Shown: positions 11,036-22,203 of the stretch, piece after piece
How positions within the stretch are numbered: the first letter of the stretch is position 1
Layout: each line of letters starts with the position of its first letter
DNA from: Hippasteria phrygiana
Taxonomy: Eukaryota > Echinodermata > Asteroidea > Valvatida > Goniasteridae
NCBI GenBank assembly: GCA_037893225.1
Contig: JAZGUH010000560.1
Span: 62,001 to 126,000, forward strand
Direction: 5' to 3'
Length of the DNA: 64,000 bases
Notes under the pieces: generated by a model
The model's database searches: none
The model's input: the letters and a program-made list of their open reading frames with translations, nothing else
Told to the model about the DNA's origin: nothing
Position numbers and translations under genes: made by a program

Positions 11036-11656
11036 AGGGTGGGGGTGTTCAGGACCCCCGCCAACCTTCGGCCACATTTTATTCGCTCCTTTAACACTGT
11101 AAAACCCTTATATGATTTTCTGTTCAGAATGGACAGTACGATTACGTAATTTTAGCAACGAGGGTCAAAAATAACATGCAGAGCCCAGGATCACAATGTC
11201 ACAATGTATCTTGTACCTTGTAGATAAAGACCGCCTGGAACTTTCTCCTGGGAATATAACTGGAGGCTAACAATTTACTATTTGCCAAGATGGGACAATA
11301 GTATTGAGATGTGATTTTGAATAGAGTATAGGATGTGATTTTGAACGCCCATTGTCGAAATCACATATTGTCCTAATATCTCTGTCCAACTAGAAAATCA
11401 GTCACCTCCTAAAGGGTTTACTGTGTAAGAAACAAAATGCACGATAGCGACGACCTATTTAATTATCGTGACTGTCGCAGGTGGGAAGATGGTAGTCTGG
11501 GTATATGCGTTTAATTTTAAATCAGGCGTGCGTTCCGCTCACCCGCGAACGTTGCCAACGTTGGCCAACTACACAAACAATTTTCCATTGCACAAAAAAT
11601 AATGGCGAACGTTGGCGAACGTGGAATGCACCCCACGCTACCGGTACTTGACTCAC
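11036..11656. other. Intergenic, nothing recognised
   Basis: Noncoding, with a local GGCGAACGTTGGC-type palindromic cluster near 11530-11625. No gene is seen. Confidence 0.5.
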
Positions 11657-11850
11657 GAACTAGCTTCATTGTATTGAAGATGTGGGTCAAGAATGCTAGC
11701 CAAGAGCCCCTCGAGCCCATCGTCCTGTGATTGCACACTGTGAACGAGGAGAAGACTTGAATGTATGCACTGGGCATACAAGTCGTCACTGAGATCATCT
11801 CCTTTGTCCTCGCGATAGGAGTTTCGAGTGGAAATCTTATTAGTGAACAT
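11657..11850 (-). CDS. Candidate coding exon, product unknown
   Basis: The minus-strand frame beginning at an ATG (11850) runs 64 codons plus two bases to a consensus donor GTGAGT (11651-11656). The peptide contains GDDLSDDLYAQCIHSS and GLEGLLASILDPHLQYNE, acidic and leucine-rich like a helical-repeat protein. It lies on the same strand as the candidate exon at 9830, but their phases do not join directly, so a missing exon or no relation is possible. An upstream acceptor was not resolved, so this could be a first coding exon. I recognise no family. Confidence 0.3.
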
Positions 11851-11884
11851 CCATCATGACTTGTGCTGATTTATGCTCTTTATA

Positions 11885-12355
11885 CAGGGTTTCACAAAAA
11901 GGTAACCCCCACCCCCCACACAAACCCACATCCATATCTTTGATGCATTTCTCTGGTCAAGCATCACTGATGAAAACGGTACGTTAAAACTTACTTGGGA
12001 CAGTTTGGTGTAAAACATTCTGAGCACAGCCAGACCAAAGACGACCGAGTGGTATCAATGGACATTATATTGGTAAAAACATAGTCAGCACGGTTGTGGA
12101 AACATTAACAAACATTATTCAACTTCGAAAAACACCAACACAACAGCATTTCTTTCAACTGATGATTTTTTTGGTTCGTTCAGGATTCAACATACGCACC
12201 AACTCCTTCCACGTGTGCTCTTGCAACACAAAGTCCGCACAGGCGGCGCATGTCTTCCACCGCCCGCACCAACATTGCAGATTTATCTCTTGATTATCCA
12301 CCTTCTCCAAGCTTCTCACCACAAACGCTCGTCCCTCAGTTGTTAGTTGAACCAT
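11885..12355 (-). mobile_element. Possible degraded Tc1/mariner-like element
   Basis: TA followed by CAGGGTTTCACAAAAAGG (11885 on) resembles the ends of some IS630/Tc1/mariner-group transposons. On the minus strand at 12155-12355 an ORF starts with a short helix-turn-helix-like segment (VQLTTEGRAFVVRSLEK) that resembles the N-terminus of related transposases and hosts. The opposite end was not found. This is a tentative call. Confidence 0.25.
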
Positions 12356-12559
12356 CCTGCAAACTTGAAATTTTCCTTTCTCAATCCACTGGACTCCGAT
12401 ACTGAAGGAAACGCTAAATAAACTAACCAATAATTGTATTCACAACCCAACCTAACCATCATGCCCAGGCCAAGCTAGCAATTGGCAATGATTGCACAAA
12501 GTGTCTCTAAAGAATGTTTTTGCATACCATGAACGGAGAAATGCATCCAAGATATCGCT

Positions 12560-12905
12560 GGAAAGCTTTTTATCCCTAGTTTATGATATGCCTAACAATG
12601 CTCAGTATGGTCATAATGGGCATAGTTTTTCTTTGTTTGTGTGATAACCTTTTTTGGGACACGTATAGGCATACACTGGTCAATGTACGCCTAACATGTC
12701 AATTTTCAACTGTCGTTTTCATCAGTGACTTTCAATGGAAAAATAGCTGTGGTTTGTGCAAGTTTTATTTTGGACCAAATTGAAAGCTATATTTCCGATA
12801 AATGATTTATAGCGAAGATGTTAGATTTTTACTTTTAAAATGGCTAGATTTATGCTCATATCTTTGAAAAGGCAAAAACGGCATATTTTTGTACGGTGGG
12901 GAAAC
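12560..12905 (+). repeat. Dispersed repeat R4, copy 1
   Basis: It shares an ordered series of short matches with 20290-20665: ACTGTCGTTTTCAT, then TTTGGxCCAAATT, then ATATCTTT-AAAAGGCAAA. The copies are diverged and no ends were resolved. The sequence between and after has no coding signal. Confidence 0.5.
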
Positions 12906-15091
12906 GTTACCTCCTATGCATTGATTTTCTTTGATTTACGTGGATTAAATGAAAACTAATTTTGCGAATACAAGTACAAATGCCCTTGTCATTCAATTGA
13001 TAAAAATTAACAATGAATATCAAGTCGCTCTTGGTAAAATGAAGATCTAAAAGTCAATTCAAACGAAACTGCTATTCATTCATGTATATTGATAACTACC
13101 CGTTTTCATGAATTCAGTATACAGGAGGAACTAAACAAACAAACACACAAAAACAATGCAAATTTCACCCAACGTATAGCTGGAAAAACGTATGTCTTCA
13201 AACAGCTTCTCGGGAAGGAATTATTGCAATTAAAATTCCACGAAAATGATAATTTTGGGACATGGCCACGGTTTCACTTTGTCAACAGACTGAAGTTTTT
13301 GCCGATTTTTATTTCGAAAAAAATCTGGACAATACACAATTTTACAATGGACAAGAAAATCTTTCTAAATCTTTGCTTGCAATATGCGTAAAAGATTTTT
13401 TTTTAAAATGATCTCAACATTTGTATACTGTGCAAACATGAATGAAACCCAAGACAAAAATCCATAATATTTTTTGCACGAATTTGTTTTTCTAAAATTT
13501 CAAATGGTAAGGTTCGGTGTCTGCACATAATTTGTACTGTGGTATTTGGATTAGATTTTCATATACATGTATAGAAAACAGAAATCGCGTTAGGTTGACT
13601 GAAAAAATACTTTCAATTCGAGTAACATTGTCTTTTTCATTTTTTCTTCATCGAAAGAGGAGATCTGGCAAACGTCAGATACAATGCCCGATCAATCAAT
13701 TTTGTAAGCCCATTTGACGATCACGGTGTGCCTTTTACATGCACTTACTTTCCCCTATTTGTCTTTTTATGTGTGTTACATCTACTTAAAGGGTTGCGTT
13801 GCAAAGACAAGGCACCGGTAATTTCTTCTCGCTTTACTTGAAACCTCAAGCTGGGATCGTGACAAGCGTGCGTCATGTTTAATTGCGAACGGCATGAAGT
13901 GCTCCTAAAGAAACCAGGAGAGGAGATAGCAAAGGAGGGATGGGAGAAATGAAATGTCAGCACCCTGAGCCGAGTAAAAAGCATCCCACCGTCTCCATCG
14001 ATGATGAGACACGCCAGGGCATTATGCGCTTTACAACCCGCAGACGGATGGGTTGACTGGATGGGGTGTGGAGAGAGAAGAGACGACGTACAAACACGCG
14101 CGCGCGGCCCCTGCGGAGCTGAGTACACATAATTAAGTGTTATCGGGAGCAGACAGTAGTGTGTGGTTTTGCGGGGCGGCAGCGGTGTTGAAATTGGGTA
14201 ATGGGATCGTAAGATTAAAACGCTTGCCATTTTGATGGCATGGTGATGTTTGTTCAGCCCAAGTCCTATTTCAGATGAGATTATTCTGTGTCAACTGCTT
14301 CATGTTATGTCATTTTTACTTGAAGTACTTCCAAATACGGAGTTGTTTTACGTAGAAAGTGTAACATTTGGTCATGTGTTGATAATGTCATCCCATAAAA
14401 AACCTATTATTGTGATACTTTATTTTAAATGAAAATCTCGTCATACGACGTAATTACGTCACACCGTGTTTACCTTATTGCATTCGTGCATTCGTACATT
14501 CGTACATAAAAAAGGCAGGTGGGGCGGAACGGTGCGTTGTGGTATCACGGCATTCATTTTAATGCATATACAAGTTCGGATCATTCAAATTTCTGCCTGT
14601 GTTTACGACAAACACCAAGAAGGAAAAGCAACGCAAACATAAGGAGACCAGAATGGTTTTCTTCAGGCCCCTAATACCCAGTACGAAGTAAAAATTATCC
14701 TCAAAACAAGCATTTACGTACAATGTAAGAAATCATATACCACGACGTGATTCTGCTTGTCACCGCGTGGCAAACAGTGTGACGTCATTACCGTAGCTCT
14801 CTTGATATCTGTAACTTGCTTGGAAAATTCGTGTGTGTTTGTTTCAAGTAATCTATATTCCATTCAAAGCACACCGTTATCCCATTCAATGCACAAGAGA
14901 TACATCTGATACATTCAGCACTTAATGAGCAAATTCCCCTTTTGTCTCATTTCAAGTACCAATAACAAATTTTAATTTTCTCTTTTTTAATGCTAGTTCG
15001 CCCCTACAACGCTATAAGCCGATCGAAGTACGTAGCTACAAAAAGAAAAAGAATCAAAGATAATGATAGGAATTAATCTTTCTCTTTTATA
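12906..15091. other. Intergenic, nothing recognised
   Basis: AT-rich DNA. The 161-codon minus-strand ORF at 13745-14230 has no domain, no codon bias and lies across a GC-rich patch (CGCGCGCGG at about 14098). I do not support it as a gene. Confidence 0.45.
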
Positions 15092-15340
15092 CCCCGTTCT
15101 CACTTGAACGATTTTGTGTACAACTGCGGTGCGACTAAAAAATCGTACAGCCGTGCGATTTCCGTATGACTTTCCCTGTTTCTTTCCCGCGCAGTCTCAC
15201 TTGTACAACTGCCGTGCGACTGCCGTTCAACTGCCGTTCAACTCTCGAGTGACTTTTCCTCCCGAAACATCCGATAACGGTCCGTGCGACTGCCGTACAA
15301 CGTGTGCGACCTGTGCGCATGCGGTACAACCGCCGTACAA

Positions 15341-15430
15341 CCAATCAGAGCGCCGTGCGACCGCCGTACAAGTGCTGTTCGATCCGCGCGAATCGCATAA
15401 AAGCAGGGCCTTTTTAGCGTCGATCTTCAA
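15341..15430 (+). promoter_or_regulatory. Putative core promoter in element C
   Basis: A CCAAT box (CCAATCAGAGCG, 15341) lies 55 bp upstream of a TATA-like CATAAAAG (15396-15403). A start site would be expected near 15428, about 50 bases before an ATG at 15480. The spacing is that of a classical polymerase II promoter. Activity is inferred. Confidence 0.4.
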
Positions 15431-15479
15431 AACCGCACTTGATGTTCGACAGTCAACAAGTATTCAACACAACACAACG

Positions 15480-15587
15480 ATGCCACCGAAGAAGAGTGAT
15501 GGCAAGCAGGCAGGCAGCAAGAACGGCAATGCCAGGTTGGACGGCAGTAGCACCGCGCTCGCATGGGGTCACACCGCACTTGCATGA
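15480..15587 (+). CDS. Short ORF, 5' end of a lysine-rich protein
   Basis: The ATG follows the promoter-like motifs and opens with MPPKKSDGKQAGSKNGNA, a basic, unstructured start of the kind found in chromatin- or DNA-binding proteins. After about 20 codons the sequence passes into the GTCGCACGG repeat vocabulary and the frame ends in a stop at 15587 (35 codons). I read it as the surviving beginning of a longer gene that was internally deleted, or a host 5' end captured by the element. No family can be named. Confidence 0.3.
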   Translation: MPPKKSDGKQAGSKNGNARLDGSSTALAWGHTALA

Positions 15588-15756
15588 GCGTGTACAGCAG
15601 TCTGATGGCAGTCGCACCGGGCTCTCATGAGATTCGCACATGTTGCACGGCAGTTGCACGGCAGTCTGTTGATGTCGCACGGGGTCTGCTGGGAGTCGCA
15701 CGGCCGAGCCGTGCGACCTATCAGACTGCCGTGCGACTGCCGTGCGACCCCCATAC

Positions 15757-17064
15757 TTAATACAAAGTTTAGAGGATCATCTATTCCATTGCGCCCACAG
15801 CAATTGCCCTAAAAGTACATTTTCTAAATGAGTAAAACATTTTGATTAAATGACAAAATCACTTCACTTCATTTTCACAATTTGTCTTTTGCAGACATTA
15901 AAAGAGAAGGTTTTGGTGGGGCTTACCTACCAAAGCAGAATGATCCCTTATATTACGCACAAACGGAAACTACTGTAATTTTGGAAAGTTATAGATCATG
16001 TATAGGCGGCAGAAGGGGGGGGGGGGATCACCCCACCCAACTTTTTCATTTGGGGGGAATCCCCCCCCCCCTCCCCACTTTTGGCAGTTCCGCGCAAGAA
16101 AAACTTTGGAAAGGGCATGCAGCGACCGGCACCTGCGCTGCTTTGGCCCCCACTTTCAAAAGTGTACAGCCGCACCTGAGATCATGTAAAGGTGAACTCT
16201 TGACTCTGTCATTTCGAAATACCTGACATGACATACCGGGTACCAGCTCGTGCAGTCATCTGATAAGGTATAAGACTACGCCTTTGAATGAATGAATGAA
16301 TGGATGACAGTGAATGGGTACATGTGGGCTGGTCTGCAAACAAAACGAATAAATGTGTGGAGCCGAATAATCCCCCCAAATTGTTAAGCCATGAACTTTT
16401 GATATCTGCGATGTAGAACATTGTTTTGTTTCGTGCGGGACTTCCACCCGTCTTCAGTTACTGATCTGCTCCTCTCGCCTTAAAGAAGCGCGCCCTTTGT
16501 GCTCTCTGCTCCAAGGGCTTCATTGTCGATGACGCGTTGTCAGGGCAACGCAACCCAGTCACGGTTCAGCTTTTCAGGGAGTTTTTGTTTGCGAGACACC
16601 TGGTGACATTTTGGAGACAGCAGCGCTGGAAAGGTCGGGTTGCAGCCTCTCACACAGAACGGGGAGTGTCTGGCGGGTAACTGGAGCTCGTTTGTATTCA
16701 ATGCGGCACAAACCCACAGTCTTCTAAGTCTTTCTTGCACCTGATCCGGCGGAAGGCGATCGATAACTCTTTGCGTTCAACGGCTGTTTTTAGCAAACTT
16801 ACTTGCAAGAGTCCCCCCCCCCTTCCCCAAAAATATACACATTGGCATAACCAAACTGAACAATAGAGGAATACGGTAAGGATTCGAACAAAATCATCAA
16901 TACTCCCATCAAAGAGCAACAAATTATGAATAGCCATACTTAACTTTAACAGTTTTCCTGCGCAACCTAAAGTTCCCCGCTTGCAACAAAACTCGAGATA
17001 TCCCCCGAACACAAGCCTGTCCTCACATTACCCCTCACTGCAGGATGAGGCTTATTTCAACATT
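15757..17064. other. Intergenic, repeats and poly-G/C only
   Basis: It contains a G run at 16015-16026 and a C run near 16062-16072 inside a GGGG-rich repeat fragment, and an (AATG)n patch at about 16286-16303. A minus-strand stretch near 16700-16790 has a basic reading frame ending KKDLEDCGFVPH, without a recognisable family. No gene is called. Confidence 0.45.
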
Positions 17065-17168
17065 AGATCCGGATCTCGAACAGTGATCCATTCGTTGGTT
17101 CACGCACCAAATTTCGCCTAATGGATGGAGCGAACCAGTGGTTGGATCACTGATCGAGATCCGGATCT
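17065..17168. repeat. Long hairpin, 37-base arms
   Basis: AGATCCGGATCTCGA at 17065 and its complement ending at 17168 begin arms of 37 bases (17065-17101 and 17132-17168) matching at roughly 31 positions, with a 30-base loop. The GATCC words recall element A but no terminal motif is present. Confidence 0.75.
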
Positions 17169-19089
17169 GTGTGCAACAAACGGGTTCAGAGAGAGTTGTG
17201 ATATGATGAGTCCCAAAAGTTGGCACAAACATGGCGTAGGTCAGTACACATGGACAATTGTTAAACCATAGGCCCATTTCACATGATGTCATGGACCGAA
17301 TAGTGTAGCGATGCTAATAAAGTGTTATTTAATTCAGTCAAACGTGATGCTTGCGCTCACTACAATGCGGTCCACACGTGGGGCTTTTGTTTACATTTCA
17401 AGCTGGTCACGTGGGTGAAAGAGGTCTGTAGCCGTACGCATCAGGCTGTCAGCTCGCTAACGAGAAAGACTACATCGCAGTCATGTACATTGATTCAGTT
17501 GGCCGGAGTAGAACGCCGGCCACAAGCAAGTTCATGGGAGAAAAGTCCAATCCGTGACGAGTCACACATATTGATAAGCGACATGTTTGTTCGCAAGTTT
17601 GAAATTGTCTCAACACTTTGGTGACTATTGTGAGTTCCCACATCAGTGATACCCAACAAACTGCTTTTAGGGGGGAAATGTGCCGGTAAAGCACCGTGGT
17701 CAATCACAGCCTGCAAACACGGGCGTCGAGAGGGGGGCGGGTGTGGGGGTGTGACTCCCCCGTTAGATTTTGTTGGCAAATTCATGCATGGGGCGGTCGG
17801 CAAAATCTTACCTCGGTCAGCAATGTGCACGGTGTGTTATAGTACGTAAGTATTCGAAATATGTGGGGCCACCTTTTTGTCTTAATCCCACCCCATCTGC
17901 AAAATGTTGATGACACCCCCTCCCCTTTTTTGGCTCACACCCCATCGGCAAAAACTGTCGACCTAGTGACACCCCATACAAACACATCTCCTTTCTAATA
18001 GGTCGTGTGCAATGGTTAACCTCAGTGAAAAATTGTATTTTCATATATTTGAATTGGATGACCACACGTACAGAGTCACCCTTTCAAGATTTCTGGGCAT
18101 TTAAATGAGCACTTGTTCTCTTCAATTTCTTAAAGGTATACTCCACCTTAAGATTATACTCCATCACCCACAACCTTACCCCATTTGTAAAAAATCTACC
18201 GCGTTTTATTAATTTTTTTTTATTGTATCACCGCCTTAGAACACTGCCTGGAAACAGCCGTCGTGATCCATGCTGACACATCGAAATCGAGCAGAAAAAG
18301 CAGACACTTTCTCAATGATTTGCCTAAAATTACTCCATTCGGTGAGAAAGCACGATGCATGTCGGTTTGTACGGCGACAGGTTTAGATTTCAGTTGTCCT
18401 TATAGTGCTTTATAAAGACCTCCTTCCGGTCGGCAGCAAAACTGTCCCTTCGCTTTGGGCATTAAGAGATATGATAAATGGATATAAATAATGGATGAAA
18501 TTTAATAAATTTGACAGCGCGCGGTGGAGTGTAGGGTAACATCTCATAATATACGCGCGGATGAATGTTCAAACGCATTGCGGGAGAGAGGAAGTCTACT
18601 ATAGCAAACGAAGTTTTGCTCTGGTGATTGAGGTTTCCACGTAAAAAAAGCTGGAGATATTGCCGCAATCATGGATTCACCTTTAAAGAATCTGAGATGG
18701 ATCAGTCAGTATTAAAATTCAAGGGAACGGGAGTTAATGCTTAATAAACGTCAAACATAATATCGTGTCCCTTGATCGGTATTCACGACCAATTTGCAGG
18801 CTTTTTCATCAGGGAAAAGGGGAACATTATAGAACCCACCTTTTTAAATTGGAATATGAATACACGTATAGAATTATCTACCCGCATTATAATGCAAGAG
18901 AATGACAAGTGCATGTAAATGGGAGAGCAAGCCTCAACTGCAGATGCTGATATCACGAAAGTCGCTTCGCTTTCGCACTCGCGCGGAGTACAAACCGCGG
19001 CCCTAACTCGAATCCAGTTCGGGCGATCCGCAACATGGTGCGCCACCAAGCGATCACACCGGAGAGGCTATTTCCCAACTTTGCCATTT
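17169..19089. other. Intergenic, no gene recognised
   Basis: It includes a G-rich hAT-like patch at 17725-17770 and otherwise unassigned AT-rich DNA. ORFs up to 111 codons overlap on both strands without recognisable domains. Confidence 0.45.
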
Positions 19090-19463
19090 GTCTGGTTCCC
19101 TGACCTGAAGATTTCCTGACGTCTATATCTTAGGTCAGTTTAAAATAGATCATGACGTGCAGTGTTAGTCCGAGTGACGTCAGTGGCATCATTCAAATTG
19201 AATATTCTTGCAAAATCCTGCAAGAATACTGCGAAAGTGTGGCATTGATTTTGCAGTTTTTATATCAAATTCCAGGATCTGTAACGGGCCTGACAGACAT
19301 TTTGTTATTGCGAACATCAACGTTAACAGCCGAATGTTACCAAAAACAAGTTCGGAAAACGTCGGAATTTTTCGGAACCTGGCAGAATTCTGCCAGCTTT
19401 CGTCAAGTGACATTGGCGGCTACCAAAATAGTCAGAATATTGTTGGGTTTGGAACCAGACTAC
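19090..19463. mobile_element. MITE family M1, copy 1
   Basis: The left end GTCTGGTTCCCTGACCTGAA and right end GGAACCAGACTAC are inverted. The same ends bound 29355-29619 and, more diverged, 35490-35977. Inside is a small hairpin, TATTCTTGCA/TGCAAGAATA, near 19202-19228. There is no transposase. Confidence 0.75.
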
Positions 19464-20289
19464 TTTGCCATCTCGACAAATTAAACTTGCCACGTCGCTC
19501 ATGAAGATGGTATTTCTCTGGATGTTTGTCATGTTTCTGTTTCGGGAAACATTTAGAAGCATCGCTGATCTAGATGTAACCAGCCAGAGAAGATGTCTAA
19601 CTTAAAAGAAAAGATTGCGCGTCCATTAAGAGTCTTCGCATGGTGTGCACATATGATTTTGTCTTTTTAAAGTAAACACTGGAACTGTCTTCAGTGAGAA
19701 TAATAGAGCCTAAAAGTTCACCCCTGGCGGCGCGCATCCGGAGACCTTGAATATGAAAATTAACGTGCAATTATTTTGGGTAAATTGAATTCTTAAGAAA
19801 ATCCCCCCCCCCCAAAAAAGGCCTTTGTAAAATTATTACTAGCATATCAATTTATTAAAACTAATACATCGCCTGATGCGAAAGAGAAATATCATGCCAA
19901 AAACTGACCTCTCACTTTCGAAAATCTAAAACACATATGGACTAGTGAAACTCGGTGTACTCTTACAAAGATGCAAATTTATGAAATAATTTTGTGGCAA
20001 TCATTGGGTAAAAACTGAAAGTTAAGTAGAAGAATAAAATCGAATTTCTTTTCTGGCTAATTTTTGTTTTGAATAAACGTACAGAACTCATTACCGATTT
20101 CGAAAGAAATTTAATGTAACCACTGATAAGGACGGTGAGAGAGGCTGTATGCCAGACACTCAAGCCAGCACGGCTTAATTTAGAACTCATCGGCTGTCGG
20201 CAAGTACAAAAACCGCGCGCTTCGCAACTTCTACATTCTCGTTCTCACGCGAGTAGGCGAAATGAAAAGAAAAGCGCAAATTGAAGTTT
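19464..20289. other. Intergenic, nothing recognised
   Basis: AT-rich DNA with a C run at 19803-19813. No gene signal. Confidence 0.5.
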
Positions 20290-20665
20290 CACCTGGGTAT
20301 GCTAACAACGGATGTTGAGGTCGAAAAAGTATTTCCTTTTTTCTCTGTCTACGAGTGTTTTTTTCCACAATTTTATTTGAAAAGTGATAACATTAAACTT
20401 TCCACGCCAAGTATTTCTTGGGGGTGGTTAAAGTTGGAAGTCATTCTAAACACGTTTATATTTAACTGTCGTTTTTCATAAATACGTTTCTATTGTTAGG
20501 TTACTCGTGGTTTTGCATGCATGTTATATTTGGGGCCAAATTTGAGGCTACATTGCCTGATATCGATTTTTAGCCAAGACTTTTCATTTTTACGGAAAAG
20601 TAGCCACATTAAGATCTTATATCTTTAAAAAGGCAAATATGAAAATCAACAGTTAAATATGAACG
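20290..20665 (+). repeat. Dispersed repeat R4, copy 2
   Basis: Diverged copy of 12560-12905, sharing AACTGTCGTTTTTCAT, GGGGCCAAATTTGAGGCTA and the TTTAAAAAGGCAAAT segment in the same order. Confidence 0.5.
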
Positions 20666-20797
20666 TGTTTCTACCAAAAATTATGGCAGAGCAATGCAAT
20701 GTAAAATGTCCATAGGCGGACTGCGCGAGGTCTCCGGAAACCTGCCGCGTAACCTTTTACTTTCAGGCTCTATCCATGGAAAGCCAGAGTTCCGTGG

Positions 20798-20889
20798 TAC
20801 ATTACAAAAACTGTGGTGTTAAATTAACACCATGTGGTGTTTATATTAGACCATTCGCCCAATATAAACACCAACGTTTTTGCAGTGTA
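20798..20889. mobile_element. 92-bp hairpin MITE
   Basis: The ends TACATTACAAAAACTG and the inverted ACGTTTTTGCAGTGTA enclose two nested palindromes: GGTGTTAAATTAACACC, and TGGTGTTTATATT paired with AATATAAACACCA. Almost the whole element can fold on itself. Confidence 0.7.
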
Positions 20890-22010
20890 CAGTGGTTATA
20901 CCGAAGTAATGTCAGAGGTTATTCGAGAAAAATACCGAATGCGTCGATTTCTCATAGAAAATTGATTGATTTTTTTTTTAGAAAATGAGAAGCCCGTGCG
21001 TGCCGCCGACAAACACACCCCGTCTACATTAGATGTTGTCTATATTAGCTGTTATCATGAAAACAAATACTGCTCCCAGTTGTTTGGCTGAACGAAAATT
21101 ATGGGTATTTTTGGCATGTTGCGTTGTATAGTGCTTGTGAACTACGGTTTTTAGCGAACACGATTTTGTCAAGGAGCGGGTAAACATTAATAAAACGAAA
21201 CATAACGGGCTAGATACAATGAACGTAACCAAACAACATTGTCAACCGAATACAGTGTCAGAAACTTCCCGGCCGGCCCATTTCAATTAATAATGGAACG
21301 TTCCTAGAGAATGCCTGGCCGGATGACATTGGTATATGTCAACATGGAAAGTGCGTGATGGAAGATGAGATTCGATCGTCTGTTTTCCCCCTCCAATATG
21401 TCCGTGTGAAGGGTTCTTTTCCCGGAGAGGTCCTAATGCATCTATATTTAGCGAAGCTCTCAGCACCATCAGTGATGTTCGTGGGGGGAGGGGGGGGGGG
21501 GGGGTTGACATCAGCAGGGCCCGCGTTCGTCAAGCTCGGTGTCACGGTCTCATTTTTCTAGAGTGCTGAGTTTTCCGGAAGAACTCACTGGATAGGCACG
21601 TTGCCGTCACATACGCTCAGTTACCGCTGTGCTGGGCTTTCCAGACGAATTAAAATGACATCCATGACGCAGGTACTTAATCATTCTCAGATTTCTCTTC
21701 TTAAATTCGTTAAACCTCTCTGCAGATGCCATGATGAAACGAAAATGCCCCGCAAAACTGCATGCAATTGCACGTACGTGCATTTTGTACGTACGTATAT
21801 CTGCGATGTGCATCTCCGGCCTACCACTTGTACAAAAATCCGAATATCGATCTCATTGGCCGTTGCGCGCTTTACGAACGACTGTCGCCAGCAGCAGCTA
21901 TATTACCACTCGTGGAACATCCATAATTATTTATGCCTGGCTTAGCGTCTGGTTACGTCATGCTTTAGCACACGGACCTATTCCTCATTGCATTACGACT
22001 GACGTCCAGG
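20890..22010. other. Intergenic with repeat fragments
   Basis: It contains a G run at about 21490-21503, an ACGTACGT-rich patch at about 21772-21800, and a fragment (21838-21905) related to the left half of the foldback element at 24509. No gene is recognised. Confidence 0.45.
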
Positions 22011-22203
22011 GGCCAATAAGTTCATAGAGCTGCTTAAGCACAAAATTTGCTTCAGCAGAAAAACCTTGCTTAGTAAAATCAGGTTACCAGCCAAAAGTCT
22101 ATGTGATTGTTATGGTAAGCAAACAACAGCTAAATACCAGTCACAAGCAATATACATCACATGGAGGTTTGGCTGGCTTATTAAGCAATGTTTTTGTGCT
22201 TAA

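Larger units (their letters stand above)
15092..15756 (+). mobile_element. Palindromic element C (CCGTGCGAC vocabulary)
   Basis: The left end CCCCGTTCTCACTTGAACG matches the form of element A's left end, and an inner copy GTCTCACTTGTACAAC lies at about 15193. The left part (15120-15380) is dense in CCGTGCGACTGCCGT words and the right part (15540-15756) in the reverse complement GTCGCACGG. Between them is a single-copy core with promoter-like motifs and an ATG. No matching right terminus is visible, so the right boundary is where the vocabulary stops. Confidence 0.65.

Noticed and set aside
13745..14230. 161-codon minus-strand ORF
   Set aside because: No recognisable domain, no splice context, and it spans a GC-rich patch where stops are rare.
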